DNA of 64,000 nt from Nocardioides sp. HDW12B (GTDB lineage: Bacteria > Actinomycetota > Actinomycetes > Propionibacteriales > Nocardioidaceae): NCBI RefSeq assembly GCF_011299595.1, contig NZ_CP049867.1:1054001-1118000 (forward strand), written 5' to 3'. The notes under the pieces were generated by a model. That model was given only the letters and a program-made list of their open reading frames with translations. It did not search any database and was not told the origin of the DNA. Within the stretch, counting starts at the first letter, position 1, and each line of letters opens with the position of its first letter. The position numbers and the translations under genes are program-made. This document shows, piece by piece, positions 57,620 through 64,000 of the stretch.

Positions 57620-57701
57620 CGGCCACCTCGGCGGCCCCCGGTCGCCGTACGCCGTGCCTGGTCCGCTGTCCCTTCACCTACGACGTGTCTGAGAGTTCTG
57701 A

Positions 57702-58898
57702 GTGAGTCACGACCCCTACGAGGTCCTCGGTGTCGCCCGCGACGCGGACGAGACGACCATCAAGAAGGCCTACCGCAAGCTCGCGCGCGAGCTGCACCCC
57801 GACGTCAACCCCGACCCGGCGACGCAGGAGCGGTTCAAGGACGTCAGCCGCGCCTACGAGATCCTGTCCGACCCGCAGAAGCGGCGGCAGTACGACCTCG
57901 GCGGCGGCGAGAGCGGCTTCGGCGGGTTCGGCGGCGCCGGGGCCGGGGCGGGCTTCTCGTTCACCGACATCATGGACGCCTTCTTCGGCGGCGGAGCCGG
58001 GGGCGGCCAGGGACGCGGTCCGCGGCCGCGGGTGCGTCGCGGCCAGGACGCGCTGATCTCGCTCGACATCGACCTCGCCGAGGCGGCCTTCGGGACCACG
58101 CGCGAGCTCAAGGTCGACACCGCGGTCCTCTGCTCGACCTGCTCCGGCGACGGCACCGCGCCCGGCACCCGCCCCGTCGTGTGCGAGACCTGCCAGGGTC
58201 GCGGCGAGACCTTCCACGTGCAGCGCTCGCTGCTCGGCGAGGTCCGCACCATGCGACCCTGCGCCGCCTGCCGCGGCTACGGCCAGCTCATCCCCGAGCC
58301 GTGCCGCGAGTGCGCCGGCGACGGCCGCGTCCGCTCGCGCCGCACGATCACGGTCAAGATCCCCGCCGGCGTCGACGCCGGCACCCGCGTCCAGCTCTCC
58401 GAGCAGGGCGAGGTCGGCCCGGGTGGCGGACCCGCCGGCGACCTGTACGTCGAGCTGCGGGTCAACGACCACCCGGTCTTCGTCCGGCACGGCAAGGACC
58501 TGCTCTGCACGGTCACGCTGCCCATGACGGCCGCCGCGCTCGGCGTACCCCTGCGGCTGCCGACGCTGGAGGCCGACCTCGGGGACGCCGAGGCCGCCGA
58601 GGCCGGGTTCTCCGGCCCGCCACCGGTCGACCTGGCCGTCGAGATCAAGCCCGGCACCCAGTCCGGCGCCGAGATCGTGATGCCCGGCCAGGGCGTGCCC
58701 GCGCTGCGCGGGGGCAACCGCGGCAACCTCGTCGTGCGCGTGGTGGTGGAGACGCCGACGCGCCTCGACGACGAGCAGGCCGAGCTGCTGCGCCGTCTCG
58801 CCGAGCTGCGCGGCGAGGAGAAGCCGGCCGGCCAGGTCGAGAGCTCCTCGCACAAGGGTGTCTTCGGCCGCCTGCGCGACGCGTTCGGGCCCCGATGA
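57702..58898 (+). CDS. dnaJ: Chaperone DnaJ
   Basis: A 398-residue type I J-protein. The J domain has [14 protein letters not shown] (HPD at about residues 31-33). A Gly/Phe-rich region ([14 protein letters not shown]) is followed by four zinc repeats: [24 protein letters not shown] and CRECAGDG. The C-terminal substrate-binding domains complete it. It stimulates DnaK. This is the DnaJ2-type copy associated with hrcA in actinobacteria, so it is probably under HrcA control. Confidence 0.95.
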   Translation: MSHDPYEVLGVARDADETTIKKAYRKLARELHPDVNPDPATQERFKDVSRAYEILSDPQKRRQYDLGGGESGFGGFGGAGAGAGFSFTDIMDAFFGGGAGGGQGRGPRPRVRRGQDALISLDIDLAEAAFGTTRELKVDTAVLCSTCSGDGTAPGTRPVVCETCQGRGETFHVQRSLLGEVRTMRPCAACRGYGQLIPEPCRECAGDGRVRSRRTITVKIPAGVDAGTRVQLSEQGEVGPGGGPAGDLYVELRVNDHPVFVRHGKDLLCTVTLPMTAAALGVPLRLPTLEADLGDAEAAEAGFSGPPPVDLAVEIKPGTQSGAEIVMPGQGVPALRGGNRGNLVVRVVVETPTRLDDEQAELLRRLAELRGEEKPAGQVESSSHKGVFGRLRDAFGPR

Positions 58899-59635
58899 GC
58901 CTGGCGACCTTCGTCCACCCCGACGTCGGCTCGGCCGGCGTGGGGGAGCAGGTGCGCCTGGACGGCGAGGAGGGCCACCACGCCGCCGTCGTACGCCGCG
59001 TCGCCGCCGGTGAGCAGGTCACGCTGACCGACGGGGCCGGCCACGTGGCGCGGTGCCGCGTCGTCGAGGCCGGCAAGGGCTGGCTCGACCTGTCGGTGCT
59101 CGAGGTGGCGGCGCACCAGGCGGAGATGCCGCGGCTTGTCGTCGTGCAGGCGCTGCCCAAGGGCGAGCGCGGCGAGCTCGCCGTGGAGATGCTGACCGAG
59201 GTCGGCGTCGACGTGATCGTGCCGTGGTCGGCCTCGCGCTCGATCGCCCGCTGGAAGGGCGACCGGGTCGAGAAGTCGCTGGCGAAGTGGCGCTCGGCGG
59301 CCCGCGAGGCGGCCAAGCAGTCGCGCCGCTCGTGGTTCCCCGAGGTCGCCGACCTGGCGACCACCGCGGACGTCGTGGCGCTCCTCGCCTCCGCCTCGGT
59401 GCGCGTCGTGCTGCACGAGGCGGCGTCCGGCCCGCTGGCCGACGTGCCGGTGCCGGGCCGCGGGCAGATCGTCATCGTCGTCGGCCCCGAGGGCGGGATC
59501 ACCGACGAGGAGCTCGAGGCGTTCTCCGCCGTCGGCGCTGAGCCGCTCCGCATGGGCTCCTCGGTGCTGCGTTCCTCGACCGCCGGCGTCGCCGCCGCGG
59601 CCGCGCTCCTCGCCCGCACCCCTCGCTGGCGCTGA
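58895..59635 (+). CDS. rsmE: 16S rRNA (uracil-1498-N3)-methyltransferase
   Basis: A 246-residue SPOUT methyltransferase. It has the N-terminal PUA-like part ([20 protein letters not shown]), then [20 protein letters not shown] and [20 protein letters not shown]. The SAM-knot motifs [17 protein letters not shown] and [17 protein letters not shown] follow. It methylates U1498 in 16S rRNA. The ATG overlaps the dnaJ stop by four bases. Confidence 0.94.
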   Translation: MSLATFVHPDVGSAGVGEQVRLDGEEGHHAAVVRRVAAGEQVTLTDGAGHVARCRVVEAGKGWLDLSVLEVAAHQAEMPRLVVVQALPKGERGELAVEMLTEVGVDVIVPWSASRSIARWKGDRVEKSLAKWRSAAREAAKQSRRSWFPEVADLATTADVVALLASASVRVVLHEAASGPLADVPVPGRGQIVIVVGPEGGITDEELEAFSAVGAEPLRMGSSVLRSSTAGVAAAAALLARTPRWR

Positions 59636-59645
59636 GGGGCCCTGT

Positions 59646-59709
59646 CGGTTTCACCAGGTACCTAGTGACTCCGGCGCTTCCCGAACGAAACATCGCTCGG
59701 GAAGCGCCA
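59646..59709. repeat. Family B composite palindrome, copy 2
   Basis: The CGGTTTCACCAGGTACCTAG palindrome, with a decayed right arm (GTGACTCCGG), comes first at 59646. The second hairpin pairs GGCGCTTCCCGA (59673-59684) with TCGGGAAGCGCC (59697-59708). The order of the two palindromes is the reverse of the copy at 37271. Confidence 0.88.
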
Positions 59710-59847
59710 GTTTCGTCGGGGGAGCTGGCACGTCTCGGCGCACGTACGTCGTGACGCGGCCGGCTCAGGCGGGTAGTGGCAGACCGTTCGGTGCGCCCGG
59801 CCGCACCGGGTCGACGTACGCCTGGGGAGGTTGCTTCCCGAGCGAAA

Positions 59848-59912
59848 CCGGCGCTTCCCGAGCGAAACTTCGCTCGGGAAGCGCCGGTTTCACCAGGTAC
59901 CTAGTGAAACCG
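59848..59912. repeat. Family B composite palindrome, copy 3
   Basis: A perfect 19-bp stem, CCGGCGCTTCCCGAGCGAA (59848-59866) with its exact complement at 59869-59887, overlaps the second palindrome, CGGTTTCAC to GTGAAACCG (59885-59912). A partial extra copy of TTCCCGAGCGAAAC precedes it at 59835. It lies ten bases from the 3' end of the gene on the minus strand. Confidence 0.92.
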
Positions 59913-59922
59913 ACACCCCCAC

Positions 59923-61005
59923 CTACTCGACGGTGAGGCGCTTGGTGTCCTCGGTCTCGACGGCGCCGGGCTCGCCGGAGGTGTCGGCCTGGTAGACGCG
60001 CAGGGTGTAGTCGCCGGGGTCGACGTCCTTGACCTGGAAGCGGTACGGCGACATCACGCAGCACTCGCGGGCCGTGGTGAACCCCTCCTTCACCACCTCG
60101 CCGGGGGGATCGAGGAGCTGCCAGGAGACGGTCGCCTCGAAGAACGCGCCCTGGCCCTCGACGGCGAAGGTCGAGCCCACGGTGTCGCCGTCCTGGGGGC
60201 TGGTGACCCACACGGGCGCCAGGGTCGACATCGCCTCGCCGCGGCTCACCCCGCCCGTGACGTCGACGCCGAGCAGGGTGTCGGGTGCGTCGCCGTCGAC
60301 CTCGAAGGTCACCGGCACGTCGCGCTGCAACGCGGCTGTCGCGGTCCACACCAGCTGCTGCACCGCGAGACGCGCGTCCGCCGCGCTCATGCCGTCCGGC
60401 CGCTCGGCGAGGTCGGGTCCGCTCCCGCTCAGGGCGAGGAGGATAACGTCGCCCGCAGGGGGCGCGGCGTCGACCTGGGCGCCGAGGCCCTCCCACAGCG
60501 AGGAGTAGTCGGGGTCCAGGGACGCGCCGCTCAGTGACGCGCCCACCGCGCTCAGCAACGGGTCGTCGCCCTCCCCGGCCTGGAACTCGCGGTACAGCCC
60601 CAGGCCCCTGCCGGTGGACCCGACCAGGTAGACCGGGACCGTCCCGGAGACCACGGCCGACCCGGACGGCTCGGGGTCGGCCGTCTCCGAGGTCTCGGCC
60701 GACTCCGACGGCTCGGGTGACCCGGACGGCTCGGCAAGGTCGGAGCTGGCGGAGGGGGCAGGGTCCCCGGAGCCCGCGACCGGGGTGTCGTCGGAGTCGC
60801 TGAGCACGGTCACCGCGACGACGGTGGCGGCGGTCGCCACCGCCGCACCGAGGGCGCCGTAGATCCAGGGTCGCTTGTCGCTCATGGGGGTCGCCTTCGT
60901 TCGGTCGCGGATGTGGTCCAGGGCGGGTGCGGGGTCGACGTCGTCGACCGCGTGGTGGAGAAGACGCCGCAGATCGGCGTCGTCGGGGGGCGTGCGCTCG
61001 TTCAC
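59923..61005 (-). CDS. Anchored GerMN/Gmad2-type extracytoplasmic protein
   Basis: A 360-residue protein. A cytoplasmic N-terminus (RRLLHHAVDDVDPAPALDHI, resembling short anti-sigma tails) precedes one membrane segment (WIYGALGAAVATAATVVAVT, about residues 47-66). A Ser/Glu/Pro-rich linker follows, then a GerMN-like domain (VPVYLVGSTGRGLGLYREF) and a C-terminal Ig-like Gmad2 domain (SPQDGDTVGSTFAVEGQGAF, MSPYRFQVKDVDPGDYTLRV). Overlap with the upstream sigma gene suggests it is its anti-sigma factor or sensor. Confidence 0.8.
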   Translation of the reverse strand: MNERTPPDDADLRRLLHHAVDDVDPAPALDHIRDRTKATPMSDKRPWIYGALGAAVATAATVVAVTVLSDSDDTPVAGSGDPAPSASSDLAEPSGSPEPSESAETSETADPEPSGSAVVSGTVPVYLVGSTGRGLGLYREFQAGEGDDPLLSAVGASLSGASLDPDYSSLWEGLGAQVDAAPPAGDVILLALSGSGPDLAERPDGMSAADARLAVQQLVWTATAALQRDVPVTFEVDGDAPDTLLGVDVTGGVSRGEAMSTLAPVWVTSPQDGDTVGSTFAVEGQGAFFEATVSWQLLDPPGEVVKEGFTTARECCVMSPYRFQVKDVDPGDYTLRVYQADTSGEPGAVETEDTKRLTVE

Positions 61006-61574
61006 GGGCGGTCCTCCGGGGTCGCGGACGGCGTGCCGCCGTCGCGGTCGAGGTGGCGGCGCAGGGTGGCGGCGCCGCGCGAGGCGTGGCTCTTGACCGC
61101 GCCCCGGCTGATGCCGAGCTCCGCGGCGATCCCGGCCTCGTCGAGGTCGAGGTAGTAGCGCAGGACGAGGACCTCGCGCTGGCGCGACGGCAGCCGGCCG
61201 AGAGCAGACAGCACCGCGTCACGGCGTACGCCGTCCTCGGCGGGGTCGGTGACCAGCGCACCGGCGTCGGTGGCCAGGGTCGGCGCGTGCCGCCGCTCCA
61301 CGCCGCGGTGCCGCAGCACCGACCGGGAGCGGTTGACGACCGACTGCCGCAGGTAGGCCAGAGCCTTGTCCGGCTCGCGGAGCCGACGCCACCGGCCGTG
61401 CATGGCCACGAAGCAGTCCTGCACGACGTCCTCGGCGGCGGCGCGCTCGCCGACCAGCAGGACCGCCAGTCGCACGAGGGAGGCGTAGTGGGCGGCGTAC
61501 AGCTGCTCGACCGCGGTGTCGGCGTCCCACGCCGAACCCGCGGACCGCGCCGCCTCCGTCATCACACCCGTCAC
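61002..61574 (-). CDS. ECF (SigE/SigM-like) RNA polymerase sigma factor
   Basis: A 190-residue sigma factor of region 2 plus region 4 type. Region 2 reads LYAAHYASLVRLAVLLVGER and AAAEDVVQDCFVAMHGRW; region 4 reads LPSRQREVLVLRYYLDLDEA and GIAAELGISRGAVKSHASRG. Region 3 is absent, as in ECF sigmas. It overlaps the downstream anchored protein gene by four bases, the usual sigma and anti-sigma arrangement. Upstream repeats of CGGTTCAC may belong to its own promoter. Confidence 0.9.
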   Translation of the reverse strand: MTGVMTEAARSAGSAWDADTAVEQLYAAHYASLVRLAVLLVGERAAAEDVVQDCFVAMHGRWRRLREPDKALAYLRQSVVNRSRSVLRHRGVERRHAPTLATDAGALVTDPAEDGVRRDAVLSALGRLPSRQREVLVLRYYLDLDEAGIAAELGISRGAVKSHASRGAATLRRHLDRDGGTPSATPEDRP

Positions 61575-61601
61575 GCTAGTTCCACGCGCTCCTCGCCCCT
61601 C

Positions 61602-61673
61602 CGGTTCACACGCCGGGACGACTGGGTGATTTCTCCCGGTTCACCCTCGCTCCCGGTGGACGCGTCGGTTCAC
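61602..61673 (-). promoter_or_regulatory. Three GTGAACCG motifs upstream of the ECF sigma gene
   Basis: CGGTTCAC on the plus strand occurs at 61602, 61637 and 61666, reading GTGAACCG toward the sigma gene. AACC-containing boxes are typical of ECF -35 elements, so autoregulation is possible. No matching -10 elements are clear. Confidence 0.35.
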
Positions 61674-61710
61674 GGCCCGGGTCCTCCACCGGCGCTCTAG
61701 GTTGGTCGCC

Positions 61711-62253
61711 ATGAGCGCATCCCAGCAGCTGGTCGAGGCCGTGCGGGCCCGGCTGGTCGGCACGCCCTACCGGCTGGTCGAGACCGAGCACGGCTTCGAC
61801 GTCGGGGTCGACCTCGCCGACGCGACCTACTACACGCTGATGTACCAGCAGCACCTCGAGAAGACCTTCACCTACCGCGCGCGGCTCGACGAGGACGCGA
61901 AGGTGCTGGCGATCACCGACGACAGCTACGAGCTGGAGTGGAGGCGCGGGGCCGACGTCTCGGGAGGCGTCCCGGTGCCGACGATGGGTGCGCGGCTGTC
62001 GCGGCAGATGGGGCGCCTGGAGTCGAAGAGCTTCCAGCGCACCTACGCGATCGGGGAGGACGGGAAGTACGGCAAGGTCGTCGACTTCACCTTCGACTCC
62101 GGCGAGGGGCGCCGCCTGATCCGCGAGCCGGCGCGCGAGCTCGGGTGGACCGAGAAGGCCGGTACGGCGCAGCGTGTCGGCCTCGCCTTCGCCCTGGTCG
62201 GCGGCATCGGCGCGCTCATCACGATCGTCGTGCTGCTGCTCGCCCTGCTCTGA
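61711..62253 (+). CDS. Hypothetical tail-anchored protein
   Basis: A 180-residue protein with a soluble beta-rich region (YRLVETEHGFDVGVDLADAT, then TFTYRARLDEDAKVLAITDD). One C-terminal membrane helix (VGLAFALVGGIGALITIVVL) is followed by only a few residues, the layout of a tail-anchored protein. I do not recognise a family. It is divergent from the ECF sigma gene and has TAGGTT as a likely -10 box at 61698. Confidence 0.75.
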   Translation: MSASQQLVEAVRARLVGTPYRLVETEHGFDVGVDLADATYYTLMYQQHLEKTFTYRARLDEDAKVLAITDDSYELEWRRGADVSGGVPVPTMGARLSRQMGRLESKSFQRTYAIGEDGKYGKVVDFTFDSGEGRRLIREPARELGWTEKAGTAQRVGLAFALVGGIGALITIVVLLLALL

Positions 62254-62329
62254 CACGGGCCTCGACGGAGACCCCGACGTCATGGTCACCCGGGCGTCCT
62301 AGACTGGCCCCCGAGCCGAACCGGCTCGA

Positions 62330-62369
62330 CCGGACGAGGGAGCCGTACCCGGACCGCGACAAGACGGCC
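62330..62369 (+). promoter_or_regulatory. Guanidine-III riboswitch (ykkC-III)
   Basis: CCGGACGAGG, GCCGTACCCGG and GACAAGACGGC occur in the order and near spacing of the guanidine-III class, whose H-type pseudoknot binds guanidinium. It ends 15 bases before the SMR gene start, so it can cover the GAGGAG ribosome binding site. A GAGCC/GGCTC hairpin at 62313-62327 lies just upstream, and TAGACT at 62300-62305 may be the -10 box. Confidence 0.92.
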
Positions 62370-62384
62370 ACCGAGGAGTCCGTC

Positions 62385-62699
62385 ATGGCGTGGTTGGTCC
62401 TGATCGTCTCAGGTGTCCTGGAGGCCGTGTGGGCCGTGGCGCTGGGCAAGTCCGAGGGGTTCACCCGGCTGACGCCCTCGCTGGTCTTCCTCGGCGCGAT
62501 CGCGCTCAGCATGGCCGGGCTGGCCTACGCCCTGCGCACCCTGCCGGTCGGCACGGGCTACGCCGTCTGGGTGGGGACCGGTGCCGCCCTGACGGTCGCC
62601 TACGGGATGGCCACAGGAGCGGAGCCGCTCACCGCGGCGAAGGTGCTGCTGCTCGTCGGCCTGGTCGGCTGCATCGTCGGCCTCAAGCTGGTGCACTGA
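62385..62699 (+). CDS. gdx: SMR family guanidinium exporter
   Basis: A 104-residue four-helix protein: MAWLVLIVSGVLEAVWAVAL contains the essential membrane Glu (residue 13), and GKSEGFTRLTP, LPVGTGYAVWVGTGAALTVA and VLLLVGLVGCIVGLKLVH follow. The Gly-Lys-Ser/Leu pattern after helix 1 is typical of the SugE/Gdx branch. Gdx exports guanidinium in exchange for protons. The guanidine-III riboswitch directly upstream strongly supports this substrate. Confidence 0.92.
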   Translation: MAWLVLIVSGVLEAVWAVALGKSEGFTRLTPSLVFLGAIALSMAGLAYALRTLPVGTGYAVWVGTGAALTVAYGMATGAEPLTAAKVLLLVGLVGCIVGLKLVH

Positions 62700-62789
62700 G
62701 CCCGCTGTGACGCGCGGACGCCCACCTGCGTCCTCGGGGGACGACGGGTGGGCGTCGCGTCGGTCGGGCCCGGGCCGGCCCGGGCCGGC

Positions 62790-62930
62790 TCAGAGCTGGT
62801 CGCGCCGGGTGGGGTAGGTCAGCGGCGGCTGCGGGTTGAAGGCCCACAGGGTGTAGCCGTCGAGCTTGCGCAGGGCACGTCGGGCGCGGCGCGAGGTGGG
62901 GACGGGGGGCAGGGTGGTCGCCATGCTCAT
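62790..62930 (-). CDS. Small basic protein, 46 residues
   Basis: The frame starts at ATG 62930 with AGGAAGGA seven bases upstream, among the best ribosome binding sites in the window. The product is MSMATTLPPVPTSRRARR, then ALRKLDGYTLWAFNPQPPLT and YPTRRDQL. It is basic, with a Trp/Tyr-rich middle and no membrane segment. An AT-rich stretch at 63000-63012 gives TAAAAT on the minus strand, a strong -10 box in this GC-rich genome. Function unknown. Confidence 0.6.
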   Translation of the reverse strand: MSMATTLPPVPTSRRARRALRKLDGYTLWAFNPQPPLTYPTRRDQL

Positions 62931-63103
62931 GACGGGTCCTTCCTGATCGAGGTGGGATGTCGTGGGGGCGGGCCGTGGGCAGCCTCGCCGTCTGTCACTT
63001 ATTTTAACGATCCAAGCATGTGGGTTCATCCCCGAACGGGCCCGAACATGTGTGATCCCGCGCACGGCGTACGACGACGCGGGCCCCGTGGTTGGCTGGC
63101 GCC

Positions 63104-63451
63104 ATGACCGACTCCGACTGCCTGTTCTGCCGTTTCGTGGCCGGCGAGCCCGCCCCCGACGTGGTGCACGAGACGGCCACGACGCTGGCCTTCCGCGACA
63201 TCAACCCGCAGGCGCCCACGCACGTGCTCGTGGTGCCGAAGGCGCACCACCGCGACGCCGCGGCGCTGGCCGCGGCCGAGCCCGCGGTGATGGCCGACCT
63301 GGTGGCGTCCGCGGCCGAGGTCGCGCGGGCCGAGGGTCTCGGCGACGGCTACCGCCTCGTGCTCAACACCGGCGAGGGGGCCGGTCAGACGGTGTTCCAC
63401 GTGCACCTGCACGTGCTGGGCGGGCGCGCTATGCAGTGGCCTCCGGGCTGA
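63104..63451 (+). CDS. HIT family nucleotide-binding protein
   Basis: A 115-residue histidine-triad protein. It has DCLFCRFVAGE with the two Cys of a zinc site, FRDINPQAPTHVLVVPKAHH, and NTGEGAGQTVFHVHLHVLGG carrying the H-x-H-x-H triad. HINT-type members hydrolyse purine nucleoside phosphoramidates. rsmE, HIT and phoH usually stand together in actinobacteria; here a 3.5-kb accessory block separates rsmE from the others. Confidence 0.93.
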   Translation: MTDSDCLFCRFVAGEPAPDVVHETATTLAFRDINPQAPTHVLVVPKAHHRDAAALAAAEPAVMADLVASAAEVARAEGLGDGYRLVLNTGEGAGQTVFHVHLHVLGGRAMQWPPG

Positions 63452-63565
63452 GCGCGTGGTGCGTCCCGGTCCGGGCCGAAACGACCACGACGGGTGTCGC
63501 CGTGCTCCCGTAGCATGGCGATGACCGTTCCCTGATCGAGGAGGCCAGGCCGTCGAGGCCCGTCC

Positions 63566-64000
63566 ATGACTGACACGACATCCCACGACACCGCCGCCGG
63601 CGCGGGCTCCCGCGACGCGCGCCGCGACCAGCCGCAGCACATCGTCGACGTGCCCAACAGCATCAACATGGTCTCGCTGCTCGGCCCCAACGACGAGCAC
63701 CTGGCGATCATCGAGAAGGCCTTCGACGCCGACATCCACGTCCGCGGCAACCGGGTGACGATGCGCGGCGAGTCCGCCGAGCTCGCCCTGGCCGAGCGGC
63801 TGCTCGACGAGCTGGTCACGATCCTGCGCACCGGCCAGGGGCTGACCCCCGAGACCGTCGAGCGCGCCGCCGGCATGCTGCGCGCGGAGTCGCAGGAGCG
63901 CCCGGCCGACGTGCTGAGCCTCAACATCCTGTCCAACCGCGGCCGCACGATCCGGCCCAAGACGCTGAACCAGAAGCGCTACGTCGACGCCATCGACAAG
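63566..64000 (+). CDS. phoH: PhoH family protein, N-terminal part (cut by window edge)
   Basis: The frame runs from ATG 63566 to the end of the window (145 codons). It begins with a Ser/Thr/Ala-rich tail, then VDVPNSINMVSLLGPNDEHL, a KH-like segment (EKAFDADIHVRGNRVTMRGE), and ends RGRTIRPKTLNQKRYVDAID, the conserved entry to the PhoH P-loop domain. The ATPase core is outside the window. PhoH ATPases are usually followed by ybeY for rRNA maturation. Confidence 0.9.
   Translation, partial: MTDTTSHDTAAGAGSRDARRDQPQHIVDVPNSINMVSLLGPNDEHLAIIEKAFDADIHVRGNRVTMRGESAELALAERLLDELVTILRTGQGLTPETVERAAGMLRAESQERPADVLSLNILSNRGRTIRPKTLNQKRYVDAIDK

Overview
The window is about 64 kb of very GC-rich DNA with frequent GTG starts, 4-base start/stop overlaps (ATGA, GTGA), CIRCE-controlled hrcA, and the gene orders obg-proB-proA-nadD-rsfS, comEA-comEC-holA-rpsT-lepA-hemW-hrcA-dnaJ-rsmE and HIT-phoH. 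This is the chromosome of a high-GC actinobacterium. The gene order and the type of dispersed repeats suggest a Nocardioides-like member of Nocardioidaceae; the genus is an inference.

Layout. 1-6.5 kb: the 3' end of obg, proline genes proB and proA, a CDP-alcohol phosphatidyltransferase, nadD, rsfS, a histidine phosphatase, and tRNA-Ala(GGC) with its terminator. 6.5-8.5 kb: a compositionally odd island with small unknown proteins and a divergent uracil-DNA glycosylase. 8.5-18 kb: accessory metabolism (SRPBCC, S33 peptidase, a YGSN protein invaded by repeats, GCS2 ligase, hemerythrin protein, SSS symporter, DUF1206, SDR, galE). 18-21.4 kb: leuS behind a probable attenuator with its own leucine-rich leader peptide, then a dense cluster of dispersed repeats. 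21.4-31 kb: a sugar or cyclitol catabolic and ABC-uptake locus read leftwards, with a divergent ROK regulator; one of its two permeases carries an in-frame TGA. 31-40.4 kb: degV, comEA, comEC, holA, rpsT, a phosphotransferase and lepA. 40.4-47.4 kb: a cobalamin-riboswitch operon. 47.4-59.6 kb: MOSC protein, long-chain acyl-CoA ligase, hemW, TM2 protein, hydrolases, DUF3097, hrcA, dnaJ, rsmE. 59.6-64 kb: palindromic repeats, a secreted GerMN/Gmad2-type lipoprotein-like protein with its ECF sigma factor, a guanidine-III riboswitch before an SMR exporter, a 46-residue protein, a HIT protein and the start of phoH.

The most notable system is the operon at 40459-47379. A B12 riboswitch precedes, with overlapping genes, a secreted alpha/alpha-barrel protein, a secreted membrane-anchored protein with a transcobalamin-like (DUF4430) beta domain, an EcfT, a fused double EcfA ATPase, an S component and a small-molecule kinase. 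Mammalian intrinsic factor and transcobalamin consist of the same two domain types in one chain. The operon therefore looks like a bacterial split intrinsic factor feeding an ECF cobalamin importer.

Three unrelated families of dispersed palindromic repeats are visible, mostly at 3' ends of genes: family A (6545, 31991), family B (37271, 59646, 59848) and family C (10777, 11154, 16157, 20805). Family C has entered a coding sequence in frame.
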